From NCBI RefSeq assembly GCF_000170795.1, contig NZ_ABCM01000013.1, positions 62,001 to 126,000 on the forward strand: a stretch of 64,000 nucleotides of DNA. Reading direction: 5' to 3'. A program made the position numbers and the translations under genes. This DNA is from Pedobacter sp. BAL39. GTDB lineage: Bacteria; Bacteroidota; Bacteroidia; Sphingobacteriales; Sphingobacteriaceae. Below the pieces are notes generated by a model. It ran no database searches. It was not told the DNA's origin and was given only the letters and a program-made list of their open reading frames with translations. Shown one piece after another: positions 26,345 to 33,986 of the stretch (position 1 is its first letter; each line of letters opens with the position of its first letter).

Positions 26345-28771
26345 TTAATGTGATAACATACCGGCAAAGGGAACCTTCAGCGAGAGCACGATGTTCCTGC
26401 CTGCCTCGGGCAGCTCGATCAGCCTGTAAAAGCTGGTGTGGTTCAGGTATCGGGTGTCCAGCAGGTTTTGTACCTGCAGGCTGACTTGCACCGGTTGCCT
26501 CCATAGCTTTGTTTTAGTGCCCGCCTGCAAGTTGACCACCCGATATCCAGCAGTTTTCTTTTCGGGGGGCACAATGCGTTCCTGTCGTCCGGTAAGGCGG
26601 TAATCAACGGAAATATAACTTCCCTTATCCTGCATTGGCGACCAGCTGAGGTTGAACAACACCGATGCCGGCGGCGAAAAAGGCAGGGTATATCCCTTCT
26701 TATCACCAGACAGCTGGCGGGCATACAGGTATTCGCCCAGCACCTCGGCACTAAGACCGTGAAGAAACTCATACTGCAGCTGCAGCTCAGCGCCATAGCG
26801 CATCACCCTGCTCTGCTCATAGCGAAACACCTGGTTGCCTGCACCGTAATAATAGTCGTGATCGGCAGTGGGATTTAAGTAGATGTAATTCGGGAAGTAA
26901 TTGTAAAAGGGACTCAGCTGTACTGACCAGCGCGGAGCCTTCCAGCCCAGGCTAAGGTCTGCCTGGTACGACTGCTCCGGGGACAATGCCGGGTTCCCCC
27001 TTTCGTAGCTGAAATAATGGTAGTTTACCCCATTTGCACCAAGCTCCTTAGCAATCGGCATACGGAAACTCTTCCCAACATTCGCTTTCATGAAAAAATG
27101 TTCTTCATTGTAATTCATACCTGCAGACCACACAAAGCTGTTGAATGTCCGGGTCAGGTTTTCTGCCCGTTTCAGGTATTCCGCATTTGTGCCAGTACTA
27201 CCGTCCGACATGGACGGAAACCAGTCCGTATATTCAGACAACCGCAACCGGCCATAGTCATAACGAAGGGCCCCATGCAGTAGCAGCTTTTCATTAATTT
27301 TCAGCTTATCATAGACAAACATACCTCCCGTAAACTGCTGGAATGAAGGCACGAGAAAGGTCCAGCCATTAATGGTATTGTCCTGAAATTCAGCGTTCAG
27401 CCCTGCGGTAATGGAATGTCTGCCCAGGCTGAAGTAGTCCTTCAGGTTTGCCGAATAAACATGTTTATCAAACTCCCGCTCCAGGTCGGCAGGGATTTCC
27501 ATATCTGCGGGATAAACCGGCGGCATATAACCATGGTTCACATACTGACTGAACTCCTGCCGGAAATTGCGTTGAAAGCCCAGATCGCCTTCCAGGCGAT
27601 GTGCAGAAAGCTGCCACGCGGTGCGGTTGATGACTTTAAAATGGTTAACTTTCTGACTGGGCATCAGGATGTCCCTGCTGGAAGCATCATGCAGGTCGGT
27701 ATCTACCCTTCGGGGCTCCAGCCCGTGTGCATTTGCAAAGAAGCCACTGTTGCTGAAGGTATTGCTGAAATAAAAAACAGAACGGAAGCGTTCTCCGATG
27801 AAACCGGTATTCAGATGGATATTGGTTTCTCTTCCTGCAGTATTCCGCAGCTGCCTTTCGTGCAGACGCACCGCATAGTCATAAACAAAAATCGTATCTG
27901 CAGGCACGCGGTAATCGCCATAGTTCTGGTACGTCAGCCTGGAATCCATAAACCAGTGGTCTGTTCTTCCATACAGGTTAAGCGAGGTGCCATACAGTTG
28001 GTTGTTACTTTTGCCAATAAGGTCTGCCGAGCCGCCGAAAGTATGTGCTGCAGGCACTGCTGCAGGTTTGACATCTATTGCTCCTGCAATGGCATCAGAA
28101 CCGTAAACAAATGATGCCGCACCTTTGATCAGCTCCACCTCATTCGCCGCAAACTGGTCCAGCTCCAGGCCATGATCGGCACCCCACTGCTGCCCCTCAT
28201 GTTTTACGCCCTTATCCACCACTACCACGCGATTGAAACCCAAACCACGGATCAACGGCTTGGACTGCCCCGAGCCTATGCCAATAGTCTTAATTCCCGG
28301 AAGCCGTTCCAGGCTTTTCATCAGGCTCCCCCCAAGATGTCGCTGCAGGTAGTCGCTGTTTACGACCTCCACATTCAGTGCATCTTCCCGCTGCCGGATT
28401 TGCTGACGGTTATCCATGATGGTAACTTCCTTGAGTTCATGTGCATCCTTACCAGGTTCCAAAACATCCTGCATCGTCACCTGTATCACCCTACTCATTT
28501 GCAGGTCGATGTCCTTTTTCTCCATACGGTAACCATGCAACTGTGCAAGCAGCGTGTACTTCCCCCTGGATGGCAATGTGAAATGGAAAGCGCCTTCAGC
28601 ATCGGTATAAGTAACCTTGGGAACATCCGAGTGTCCACCGTCCAAAGTAAGCTTAGCGCCTCTGAGCAATTTTTTGTCAAAACTAAATACCCTTCCGGAC
28701 AAGTGAAGCTCCTGCGCAGACAACTGTATACCACATAACAGGATAAAAAATAGAATATAAGATCTCTTCAT
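26345..28771 (-). CDS. TonB-dependent receptor, ZnuD-like, probable metal uptake
   Basis: An 808-residue receptor: signal peptide (MKRSYILFFILLCGIQLSAQ), a carboxypeptidase-type beta domain (residues 22-100), plug (about 120-235) and beta-barrel to the C-terminus. The plug reads IKTIGIGSGQSKPLIRGLGF, VDKGVKHEGQQWGADHGLEL and ELIKGAASFVYGSDAIAGAI. The WGADHGLELD segment recalls the PDHA..D loop of ZnuD-type zinc receptors. It is the second gene of a four-gene operon, after a small Cys/His protein and before two DUF4625 lipoproteins, and the operon starts at a Zur-like palindrome pair. Zinc as substrate is inference; iron or copper cannot be excluded. Confidence 0.85.
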   Translation of the reverse strand: MKRSYILFFILLCGIQLSAQELHLSGRVFSFDKKLLRGAKLTLDGGHSDVPKVTYTDAEGAFHFTLPSRGKYTLLAQLHGYRMEKKDIDLQMSRVIQVTMQDVLEPGKDAHELKEVTIMDNRQQIRQREDALNVEVVNSDYLQRHLGGSLMKSLERLPGIKTIGIGSGQSKPLIRGLGFNRVVVVDKGVKHEGQQWGADHGLELDQFAANEVELIKGAASFVYGSDAIAGAIDVKPAAVPAAHTFGGSADLIGKSNNQLYGTSLNLYGRTDHWFMDSRLTYQNYGDYRVPADTIFVYDYAVRLHERQLRNTAGRETNIHLNTGFIGERFRSVFYFSNTFSNSGFFANAHGLEPRRVDTDLHDASSRDILMPSQKVNHFKVINRTAWQLSAHRLEGDLGFQRNFRQEFSQYVNHGYMPPVYPADMEIPADLEREFDKHVYSANLKDYFSLGRHSITAGLNAEFQDNTINGWTFLVPSFQQFTGGMFVYDKLKINEKLLLHGALRYDYGRLRLSEYTDWFPSMSDGSTGTNAEYLKRAENLTRTFNSFVWSAGMNYNEEHFFMKANVGKSFRMPIAKELGANGVNYHYFSYERGNPALSPEQSYQADLSLGWKAPRWSVQLSPFYNYFPNYIYLNPTADHDYYYGAGNQVFRYEQSRVMRYGAELQLQYEFLHGLSAEVLGEYLYARQLSGDKKGYTLPFSPPASVLFNLSWSPMQDKGSYISVDYRLTGRQERIVPPEKKTAGYRVVNLQAGTKTKLWRQPVQVSLQVQNLLDTRYLNHTSFYRLIELPEAGRNIVLSLKVPFAGMLSH

Positions 28772-28870
28772 AGAAACAACAGCTCATGGCAAATGAGCAA
28801 ACGATTCATCATCCGCTGCAATGCAGCAGGACTGACGTTAAATAATGGAAATAAAAAAGGAAAATGTCTA

Positions 28871-29215
28871 TCAGATGAATAAAGGAGGCCCTTTATTAAT
28901 CAAAGTCTGAAATACTGGAGGCAGTTGCCGTGCAGAACGAGCTGCTTTGAAGGGTATAGCACTCAACACAGGCCTGATCACCACCTGGGGATAACTTAAT
29001 ACCGCATATTCATCCTGATGATGCACCAGGTAGGCGCAAAACAGACAGCTGTCCTGTAGCCCAATTGAATCCTGACCTTTGACAACAACACTTTGCGGGT
29101 CCTGTTCATGATCATGGAATGCGGTAAGCAGCGTCAGCGAACAAAATAGCAGCAACAGCAAGCAGGAACTTACCTGCCTGAAATTGATAACCGCTTGTTT
29201 TGCATCACTCCTCAC
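28871..29215 (-). CDS. Small Cys/His-containing membrane or secreted protein
   Basis: The frame is open up to an ATG at 29329, but that start would run through the inverted repeat at 29217-29267 and a promoter box, so I prefer the GTG at 29215, giving 114 residues. One hydrophobic segment (VSSCLLLLLFCSLTLLTAF) is followed by HDHEQD and DSCLFCAYLVHHQDEYAVL, an arrangement of His and Cys that suggests metal binding. Such short proteins often precede metal-type TonB receptors in Bacteroidota. The leader would be very short if the box at 29224-29231 is the promoter. Start and function are both uncertain. Confidence 0.5.
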   Translation of the reverse strand: MRSDAKQAVINFRQVSSCLLLLLFCSLTLLTAFHDHEQDPQSVVVKGQDSIGLQDSCLFCAYLVHHQDEYAVLSYPQVVIRPVLSAIPFKAARSARQLPPVFQTLINKGPPLFI

Positions 29216-29216
29216 A

Positions 29217-29267
29217 ATTGCAACAAAGCTACATTTAATTATTAAACAAATGAAACTTTGTTGCAAT
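29217..29267 (-). promoter_or_regulatory. Zur-like palindrome pair overlapping promoter of the TonB operon
   Basis: TTGCAACAAAGCTACAT (29218-29234) and, in the other orientation, TTGCAACAAAGTTTCAT (29250-29266) both approximate the palindrome TTGCAAC-N3-GTTGCAA; together they make a 12-bp inverted repeat ATTGCAACAAAG/CTTTGTTGCAAT. Copies are 32 bp apart, three helical turns. On the minus strand TAGCTTTG (29224-29231) fits the -7 box and lies inside the first copy. A similar TGCAA-N5-TTGCA site precedes the COG0523 gene at 51974. Binding by Zur is inference. Confidence 0.6.
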
Positions 29268-29310
29268 ATAAAACTATAGTATTCTTTTCCTATCAGCCGT
29301 TTGCCTGCGC

Positions 29311-29337
29311 TGGCACGTCGCCGTGCCAATTACTTTG
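29311..29337 (+). promoter_or_regulatory. Inverted repeat and -7-like box before the ECF sigma gene
   Basis: TGGCACG (29311-29317) and CGTGCCA (29322-29328) form a perfect 7-bp inverted repeat with a 4-base loop, followed at once by TTACTTTG (29330-29337), close to TAnnTTTG. It is 65 bp before the chosen ATG of the sigma factor. An operator or sigma-specific element is possible. Confidence 0.4.
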
Positions 29338-29402
29338 GTACAGCGTTTGTAATTCGAAGAAATTGAAAAACATTGATCAGAATAACAGAAAATCATCTAC
29401 CT

Positions 29403-29936
29403 ATGAAAAATATTACCTTGAATGATCAGATCTGCGGCCATATGGATTGTCTGGAAAGCTTTGCCCTCCGGTTTACCCGCAATGTCGAAGATGCGAACGA
29501 CCTTGTGCAGGACACCATCATTAAAGCTATCCGTTATCATGAACTATATAAGCCGGGAACTAACCTTAAAGGATGGTTGTATACGATCATGCGTAATACT
29601 TTCATCAATGACTACCGTCGTGGTACAAAGAAAAATGCACTGATAGATACCTCTGAAGATCTCTCCTCTTACCAGCTGCACAACAGTGCGGAAAGAAATC
29701 AGGGCGAGAATAAGTTCGTGATGGAAGACATCAACAACGCGATGGAGCAGCTGCCCTCAGACTACGCTGTGCCATTCCTGAGGTATTTTGAAGGGTATAA
29801 ATACCACGAAATTGCTGAAGAATTACAGATCCCAATCGGAACCGTAAAAACAAGGATTTTTATGGCCAGACAGTCGTTAAAAAGTCAGTTGAAAATGTAC
29901 AGCGACCAGTTTGGCAAACGCCAGCAATCCGCATAA
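29403..29936 (+). CDS. ECF-type RNA polymerase sigma factor, stand-alone
   Basis: The ATG at 29403 (MKNITLNDQICGHMDCLESF) gives 177 residues. Region 2 is FALRFTRNVEDANDLVQDTI with LKGWLYTIMRNTFINDYRR; region 4 is YAVPFLRYFEGYKYHEIAEE and PIGTVKTRIFMARQSLKSQL. No FecR or zinc anti-sigma gene adjoins it, which separates it from the two SusC-linked ECF genes in this window. Such stand-alone ECF factors in Bacteroidota are often tied to envelope or oxidative stress; the regulon is unknown. An inverted repeat at 29948-29973 follows the stop. Confidence 0.88.
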   Translation: MKNITLNDQICGHMDCLESFALRFTRNVEDANDLVQDTIIKAIRYHELYKPGTNLKGWLYTIMRNTFINDYRRGTKKNALIDTSEDLSSYQLHNSAERNQGENKFVMEDINNAMEQLPSDYAVPFLRYFEGYKYHEIAEELQIPIGTVKTRIFMARQSLKSQLKMYSDQFGKRQQSA

Positions 29937-29996
29937 AAACAGAAAGAGCGACGGGCATCCACCTGTCGCTCAAACTAACCTAAAGTTTATTATTAA

Positions 29997-30602
29997 CTAT
30001 CTTGCCAACCCGGCTACTTTCAGCGTTTGTGCAGGTACTGATTTTGTGTGAGCACATACAAAGTCTCCGAATTTAATGTTGTTCATGTTGCTCGCCATTA
30101 ATGTATGTTCCTCGGCAGAACCATTCATTTTCAGGGACGCATTGTCACTGATCACCGTATATAAACTACCTACTACTGCGTTTAATTTTACCTTCGCACT
30201 TTGGCTCAGGAATAACTGCAGGTATTTCACATCAAAATTGTTGCTCATCACTACCACAGCACTACCTGCAGCTTCAATTCTTTGAAGATCTCTTACATTT
30301 ACATTGATCGTTACCTGCCCACTTGCCATGGAGTTGATGTACAAAGTCTGTCCTTTATACTGAACTGATGTTTTATCTGCATTGAAATCATCTCCTACAC
30401 TTACACCTTCATTTTCACCTTGTGTCAATACAATTTTCACATTTCCCGCTACCCAGATCTTGTTGAAGCCTTTCTCTGATGGCAGCACCTTTGTGGTTTT
30501 TACAGGGGGAACAGTTACTGTTGCTGAGGCAGCCATACTTGTTGAAGTCAATGTTACTGCTGCGAATAATATGGCGAATGTTGTTTTTGTAAGAGTTTTC
30601 AT
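29997..30602 (-). CDS. Secreted GIN-domain (DUF2807) protein, copy 2
   Basis: A 201-residue paralogue of the gene at 21707-22312 with no length difference anywhere. Most differences fall in the linker after the signal peptide (SMAASATVTVPPVKTTKVLP) and at the C-terminus (HTKSVPAQTLKVAGLAR). The beta-solenoid core is almost unchanged (YINSMASGQVTINVNVRDLQ, LQLFLSQSAKVKLNAVVGSL). Signal-peptide start, leader and operator are duplicated with it. Located downstream of the ECF gene in convergent orientation. Confidence 0.85.
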   Translation of the reverse strand: MKTLTKTTFAILFAAVTLTSTSMAASATVTVPPVKTTKVLPSEKGFNKIWVAGNVKIVLTQGENEGVSVGDDFNADKTSVQYKGQTLYINSMASGQVTINVNVRDLQRIEAAGSAVVVMSNNFDVKYLQLFLSQSAKVKLNAVVGSLYTVISDNASLKMNGSAEEHTLMASNMNNIKFGDFVCAHTKSVPAQTLKVAGLAR

Positions 30603-30684
30603 GATTTTATTTTTTTAAGGTTTTTCTTCTTGTTTTGTAATTAAGACGACCTTAAACAGAAAACGTTTCAGCGGTTTTCACCGC

Positions 30685-30738
30685 TTTATACCATCAACAG
30701 CATGCACTCGACCAACAGCCGAAATTATTCGACCAACG
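30685..30738 (-). promoter_or_regulatory. Tandem LytTR/AlgR-like operator, GIN gene 2
   Basis: On the minus strand CGTTGGTCG (30730-30738) and TGTTGGTCG (30709-30717) are direct repeats, again 21 bp apart. TATAAA (minus strand, 30685-30690) lies 18 bp downstream. Spacing is identical to copy 1, while bases between the repeats have diverged, which supports selection on the 9-mers. Confidence 0.6.
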
Positions 30739-30773
30739 CCCGCTGGTATTTTTACCAATGCCCCACAATGTGA

Positions 30774-31256
30774 TTACTTCCGCATCCCGGAGCTGATCAA
30801 TCCGCCTGCGGCGATTCCCACCAAATCTTCTGCAGCACCTACGTATACGTCCTTCACACCGGGCAGTCCATTGATATACTGGCGTAAATAGAAGGCACCA
30901 AAGGTTCCCGCCACCGCCGATGCCGCCCCCACAAGTAACCCGAGCCCTGTATGCTGTCGTTTTGCTTTTGCCAATACGAACCCGGCGAACGCACCTGAAG
31001 CAATGCGGAAAAGCACCTGTGGCATCCCCGTCCGGTTTGGCGCCAGCGGATTTTTGTCACCCACGATTTCAAAAGCTGCAAATAACTTTGTGATGACAGC
31101 TGCCTTTTCCGACTGTAACAGGTTTAATCTGGAATCGCCAAGTGCAGCACTGGGATGCTGATGAAAATGCTGACTGAGCAACGCCGGAGCGAATGAGGTC
31201 CTGATTCCTGCCAGAATCCCCAGCCCAATGATCTGATTGATGTGTCTTGTAACCAT
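30774..31256 (-). CDS. DUF4126-type membrane protein
   Basis: A 160-residue protein matching DUF4126: an N-terminal segment LGILAGIRTSFAPALLSQHF, a middle helix RLNLLQSEKAAVITKLFAAF, and Gly/Ala-rich hydrophobic helices (FRIASGAFAGFVLAKAK, GLLVGAASAVAGTFGAFYLR, EDLVGIAAGGLISSGM). The function of the family is unknown. It starts 46 bp after the stop of the first MutS-like gene, so it may be the tail of the long minus-strand run, or read from its own promoter. Confidence 0.75.
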   Translation of the reverse strand: MVTRHINQIIGLGILAGIRTSFAPALLSQHFHQHPSAALGDSRLNLLQSEKAAVITKLFAAFEIVGDKNPLAPNRTGMPQVLFRIASGAFAGFVLAKAKRQHTGLGLLVGAASAVAGTFGAFYLRQYINGLPGVKDVYVGAAEDLVGIAAGGLISSGMRK

Positions 31257-31302
31257 GATGGTATAACAACCTCAGATTACAGTAGTTTGAAGAACGGCCT
31301 GA

Positions 31303-32619
31303 TTATGTCTTCAGCATCTCCAGAATACCTTCATTTTCAATAATCAGCATCCCCTGCCGGTCTGTGGTAATCCCTTCCTGCAACTGATAGGTGTACCTTG
31401 GCACATGGCCATCCATAACTGTCGGCAGGTAGCTGAACCCGACATTCCTGCAGCGCTCCTGTAAGGCTGTACCCACCTCAATAATATGCGTGGAAATGAT
31501 AAAAAAGCAGTTGCGGTATTTGGAGAAGGCCTCTGTTACAGCCAGGGTAGCATCATAAGCGTCCTTCACGTTGGTCCCTTTAAAGAGCTCGTCAAACAAT
31601 ACCACCAGATGCTGACCTGTACCAACAGATTCGGCAGCATTTTTTACGCGAAGGACTTCCGCATAAAAATGGCTGTACCCCAAGTTCAGGTCGTCAGGAA
31701 CGTTAATGGAAGAATACAGGCCGTCACATACCGAAAATTCCATTTGCCTGGCCGCTACGGGAAAGCCCATGTGCGACAGGTAAACGGCTATTCCAAAGGA
31801 CTTCATAAAGGTAGACTTCCCAGCCATGTTTGCGCCGGTCAGGAAAATCATATTCTGCTCCCGGCCCAACGACAGCGGATTTGCTACGCCTTTCATTAAT
31901 CCCGGGTGCCACAGTCCGGCGCTACGCATACAGTTTGCCTCCTTTGGCAACGCCAGCGCATAACTAAAACCACGTTCCCTAGCCACCAGGCTCACCCCGA
32001 TGTAAACATCCAGCAGGCAGATGCCGTTCAGCAGGGCCCCCATCTGGAGCTGCAAAGTGTGTTTCAGTAAATGATCATACCAAGCAATTTTCATCAGCGG
32101 AAGCGGAAATACTTCGCTCAGCAAGTCCCTTATCCCCTGCTCGTCCAGGATCGCACTTATTTGTTTACGGGATTGTTCAAAAGGACTTCCTGCATCTCGC
32201 CCCATCTCCAGCATCAAGCGCTGAAGTTGCCGCAAGACTTCAACAGTAGCATTCAGCCCGGCAAGCAGCTGACCAAACTGTTCATCATGCAGGAACACGG
32301 CAAGAGCCTTTTTATGGAGTAGTCCTGTTGTGGCCAGCAGGAAATTAGCGGAGGTGCCCGTGTTGAGATAGGTTTCCGCCTTTTGAAAAGTCAGTCCATC
32401 TACCGGAAATTTCAGCTGTTTATTCTGAAAGTAGCGGAACATGTTGCTGCGCGTATTGATGGCCTCCACATCCACCATGGGATGTTGAAACATCTCCTGC
32501 AACTTGCGCTCGCCACCGGTAGTATGCAGCTTATTGAATAGGCTAAAAATAGAATCCGGGCGGTATTTACCCAATAGATTCAGGTCGTCCAAGGTTTGTT
32601 TATCTGCGATAAAGCTCAT
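31303..32619 (-). CDS. Short MutS-like ATPase, copy B
   Basis: The ATG at 32619 (MSFIADKQTLDDLNLLGKYR) gives 438 residues. Residues 1-230 are helical like the MutS lever/clamp core; the ATPase follows: Walker A FLTGANMAGKSTFMKSFG, the MutS loop YSSINVPDDLNLGYSHFYAE, Walker B LVVLFDELFKGTNVKDAYDA and FFIISTHIIEVG. The mismatch-recognition and connector domains of true MutS are absent, as are the MutS2 Smr nuclease and KOW parts. It is therefore not a standard repair MutS. It is the tandem paralogue of the gene at 32627-33982, with 7 bp between them. Confidence 0.88.
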   Translation of the reverse strand: MSFIADKQTLDDLNLLGKYRPDSIFSLFNKLHTTGGERKLQEMFQHPMVDVEAINTRSNMFRYFQNKQLKFPVDGLTFQKAETYLNTGTSANFLLATTGLLHKKALAVFLHDEQFGQLLAGLNATVEVLRQLQRLMLEMGRDAGSPFEQSRKQISAILDEQGIRDLLSEVFPLPLMKIAWYDHLLKHTLQLQMGALLNGICLLDVYIGVSLVARERGFSYALALPKEANCMRSAGLWHPGLMKGVANPLSLGREQNMIFLTGANMAGKSTFMKSFGIAVYLSHMGFPVAARQMEFSVCDGLYSSINVPDDLNLGYSHFYAEVLRVKNAAESVGTGQHLVVLFDELFKGTNVKDAYDATLAVTEAFSKYRNCFFIISTHIIEVGTALQERCRNVGFSYLPTVMDGHVPRYTYQLQEGITTDRQGMLIIENEGILEMLKT

Positions 32620-32626
32620 ATTTCTT

Positions 32627-33982
32627 TTAATTAATCGGCTTTTTATGGATCCGCTCAAGACCCTTTCTCAGGATCTCCAGGATGCCTTCATTGTTAATGA
32701 TGATCATGCCATGGCGGTCGGCCGTCAGTCCTTCCTCCAGTGTATAGGTATACACCGGTTTGTTTCCATTCATTTTGGTGGGCAAAAAAACGAACTGGAT
32801 ATGGTCATTGCGTTCTTTCAGAACCTCACCCGCCTCAATGATGTGCGTGGAAATGACAAACATGCTCCCTGGTTTATGTGCAAAAGCTTCCGTAAAAGCA
32901 ACAGTGGCCTCACAGGCGTCTTTCACATTTGTACCTCGGAACAACTCATCAAAAAGGACAAAGAGCTGCTTCCCGGACTGCAGCTCCGCAGCAATTTTCT
33001 TAGCGCGTAAAACTTCAGCATAAAAATGACTGGCCCCCATCCCCAGGTCATCGGGCAGGTTGATGGTGGTGTATATGCCATCCAGGACAGAGAACTCCAT
33101 TTCAGCAGCGGCCACAGGGAAACCCGCATGTGCCAGAAAAAGTGCGATGCTGAGCGACTTCATAAAAGTCGACTTTCCCGCCATATTAGCGCCGGTCAGA
33201 AATATGACATTGCTGCGCTCATCTATGCTGATGTTGTTGGCCACAGCATTTTTTACCTGAGGATGGTATACCCCTTTCAGCCGCAGCAGGTGCCGGTCTC
33301 TAGGTAATGCTTTGGGGAAGATGAAACCGCGCTCCATCGCCACACGCGCTACCGACTGATAGACATCGAGCTGATAAACATACGTCAGCAGCCGTTTTAC
33401 CTCATCCCGGTAACGGAACCGCAGCAATGCATCATACTCCGCAAATACCGCAGCTGAAAGACGTCCTTTTCTGGGCCTGCTGAACAGCACGGAGAAAGCA
33501 TTCGAATGAAGCTGTGCCCGGATCGCCTGGTAGTCGACGAAATAGCAGTGCCCTGCTTCGAGCTGCAAAGCGCCAATAAAATCACGCAGACCTTGCAACA
33601 GATCAGTTAAGGCAGTGATGCCATTGTGGATAGTAGTCGTCTCTGCATCCGTTGCCACCAGATTACTCAGTCTTTGGGTTACCGAATGGTCCTGCGCGGA
33701 CAACTTTGTGCGCTCGTCAGTATTGCTCAGGTAAAGTTCCGCAGCATCAAACCAGGCGGTGGCGAAAGGAAATTGCCAGTTCATTGCGGCAAAATATTGA
33801 ATGATGCCGCTGCGCTTATTCACCGCATCGGCATCAGACAAGGGATATTGGAACATCGCCTCCAGCAGCGCTGCCCCACCACGGGTATTCGTCCTGTTGA
33901 AAATCTGGTACACGGAATCGCTTCCGTGTTTACCAAATATATTCAGGTCATCCAGTGTTTGTTTATCTGTTGTAAATAACAT
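32627..33982 (-). CDS. Short MutS-like ATPase, copy A
   Basis: The ATG at 33982 (MLFTTDKQTLDDLNIFGKHG) gives 451 residues; an upstream ATG at 34075 lies inside the GldFG gene. The layout equals copy B: helical core, then Walker A FLTGANMAGKSTFMKSLS, YTTINLPDDLGMGASHFYAE, Walker B LFVLFDELFRGTNVKDACEA and FVISTHIIEAG. The two copies share the opening T-D-K-Q-T-L-D-D-L-N and the closing region MIIINNEGILEILRK / MLIIENEGILEMLKT. Different sequences but one design suggests a heterodimer, as ATPase sites of MutS proteins act in pairs; this is inference. It starts 4 bp after the ABC gene. Confidence 0.88.
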   Translation of the reverse strand: MLFTTDKQTLDDLNIFGKHGSDSVYQIFNRTNTRGGAALLEAMFQYPLSDADAVNKRSGIIQYFAAMNWQFPFATAWFDAAELYLSNTDERTKLSAQDHSVTQRLSNLVATDAETTTIHNGITALTDLLQGLRDFIGALQLEAGHCYFVDYQAIRAQLHSNAFSVLFSRPRKGRLSAAVFAEYDALLRFRYRDEVKRLLTYVYQLDVYQSVARVAMERGFIFPKALPRDRHLLRLKGVYHPQVKNAVANNISIDERSNVIFLTGANMAGKSTFMKSLSIALFLAHAGFPVAAAEMEFSVLDGIYTTINLPDDLGMGASHFYAEVLRAKKIAAELQSGKQLFVLFDELFRGTNVKDACEATVAFTEAFAHKPGSMFVISTHIIEAGEVLKERNDHIQFVFLPTKMNGNKPVYTYTLEEGLTADRHGMIIINNEGILEILRKGLERIHKKPIN

Positions 33983-33986
33983 CTGT

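Larger units (their letters stand above)
29997..30738 (-). repeat. Long direct repeat, right copy (partner 21707-22448)
   Basis: Second member of the direct repeat pair; see the left copy. The constant 8290-bp offset along gene, leader and operator indicates a duplication without later insertions or deletions. Confidence 0.85.

Noticed and set aside
29311-29328. Possible sigma-54 promoter (TGGCACG)
   Set aside because: The second element is CGTGC rather than TTGC at the required distance; the inverted repeat explains the likeness.
29216-29329. N-terminal extension of the small Cys/His protein to ATG 29329
   Set aside because: It would translate the inverted repeat and promoter box at 29217-29267 and adds a sequence unlike a signal peptide.
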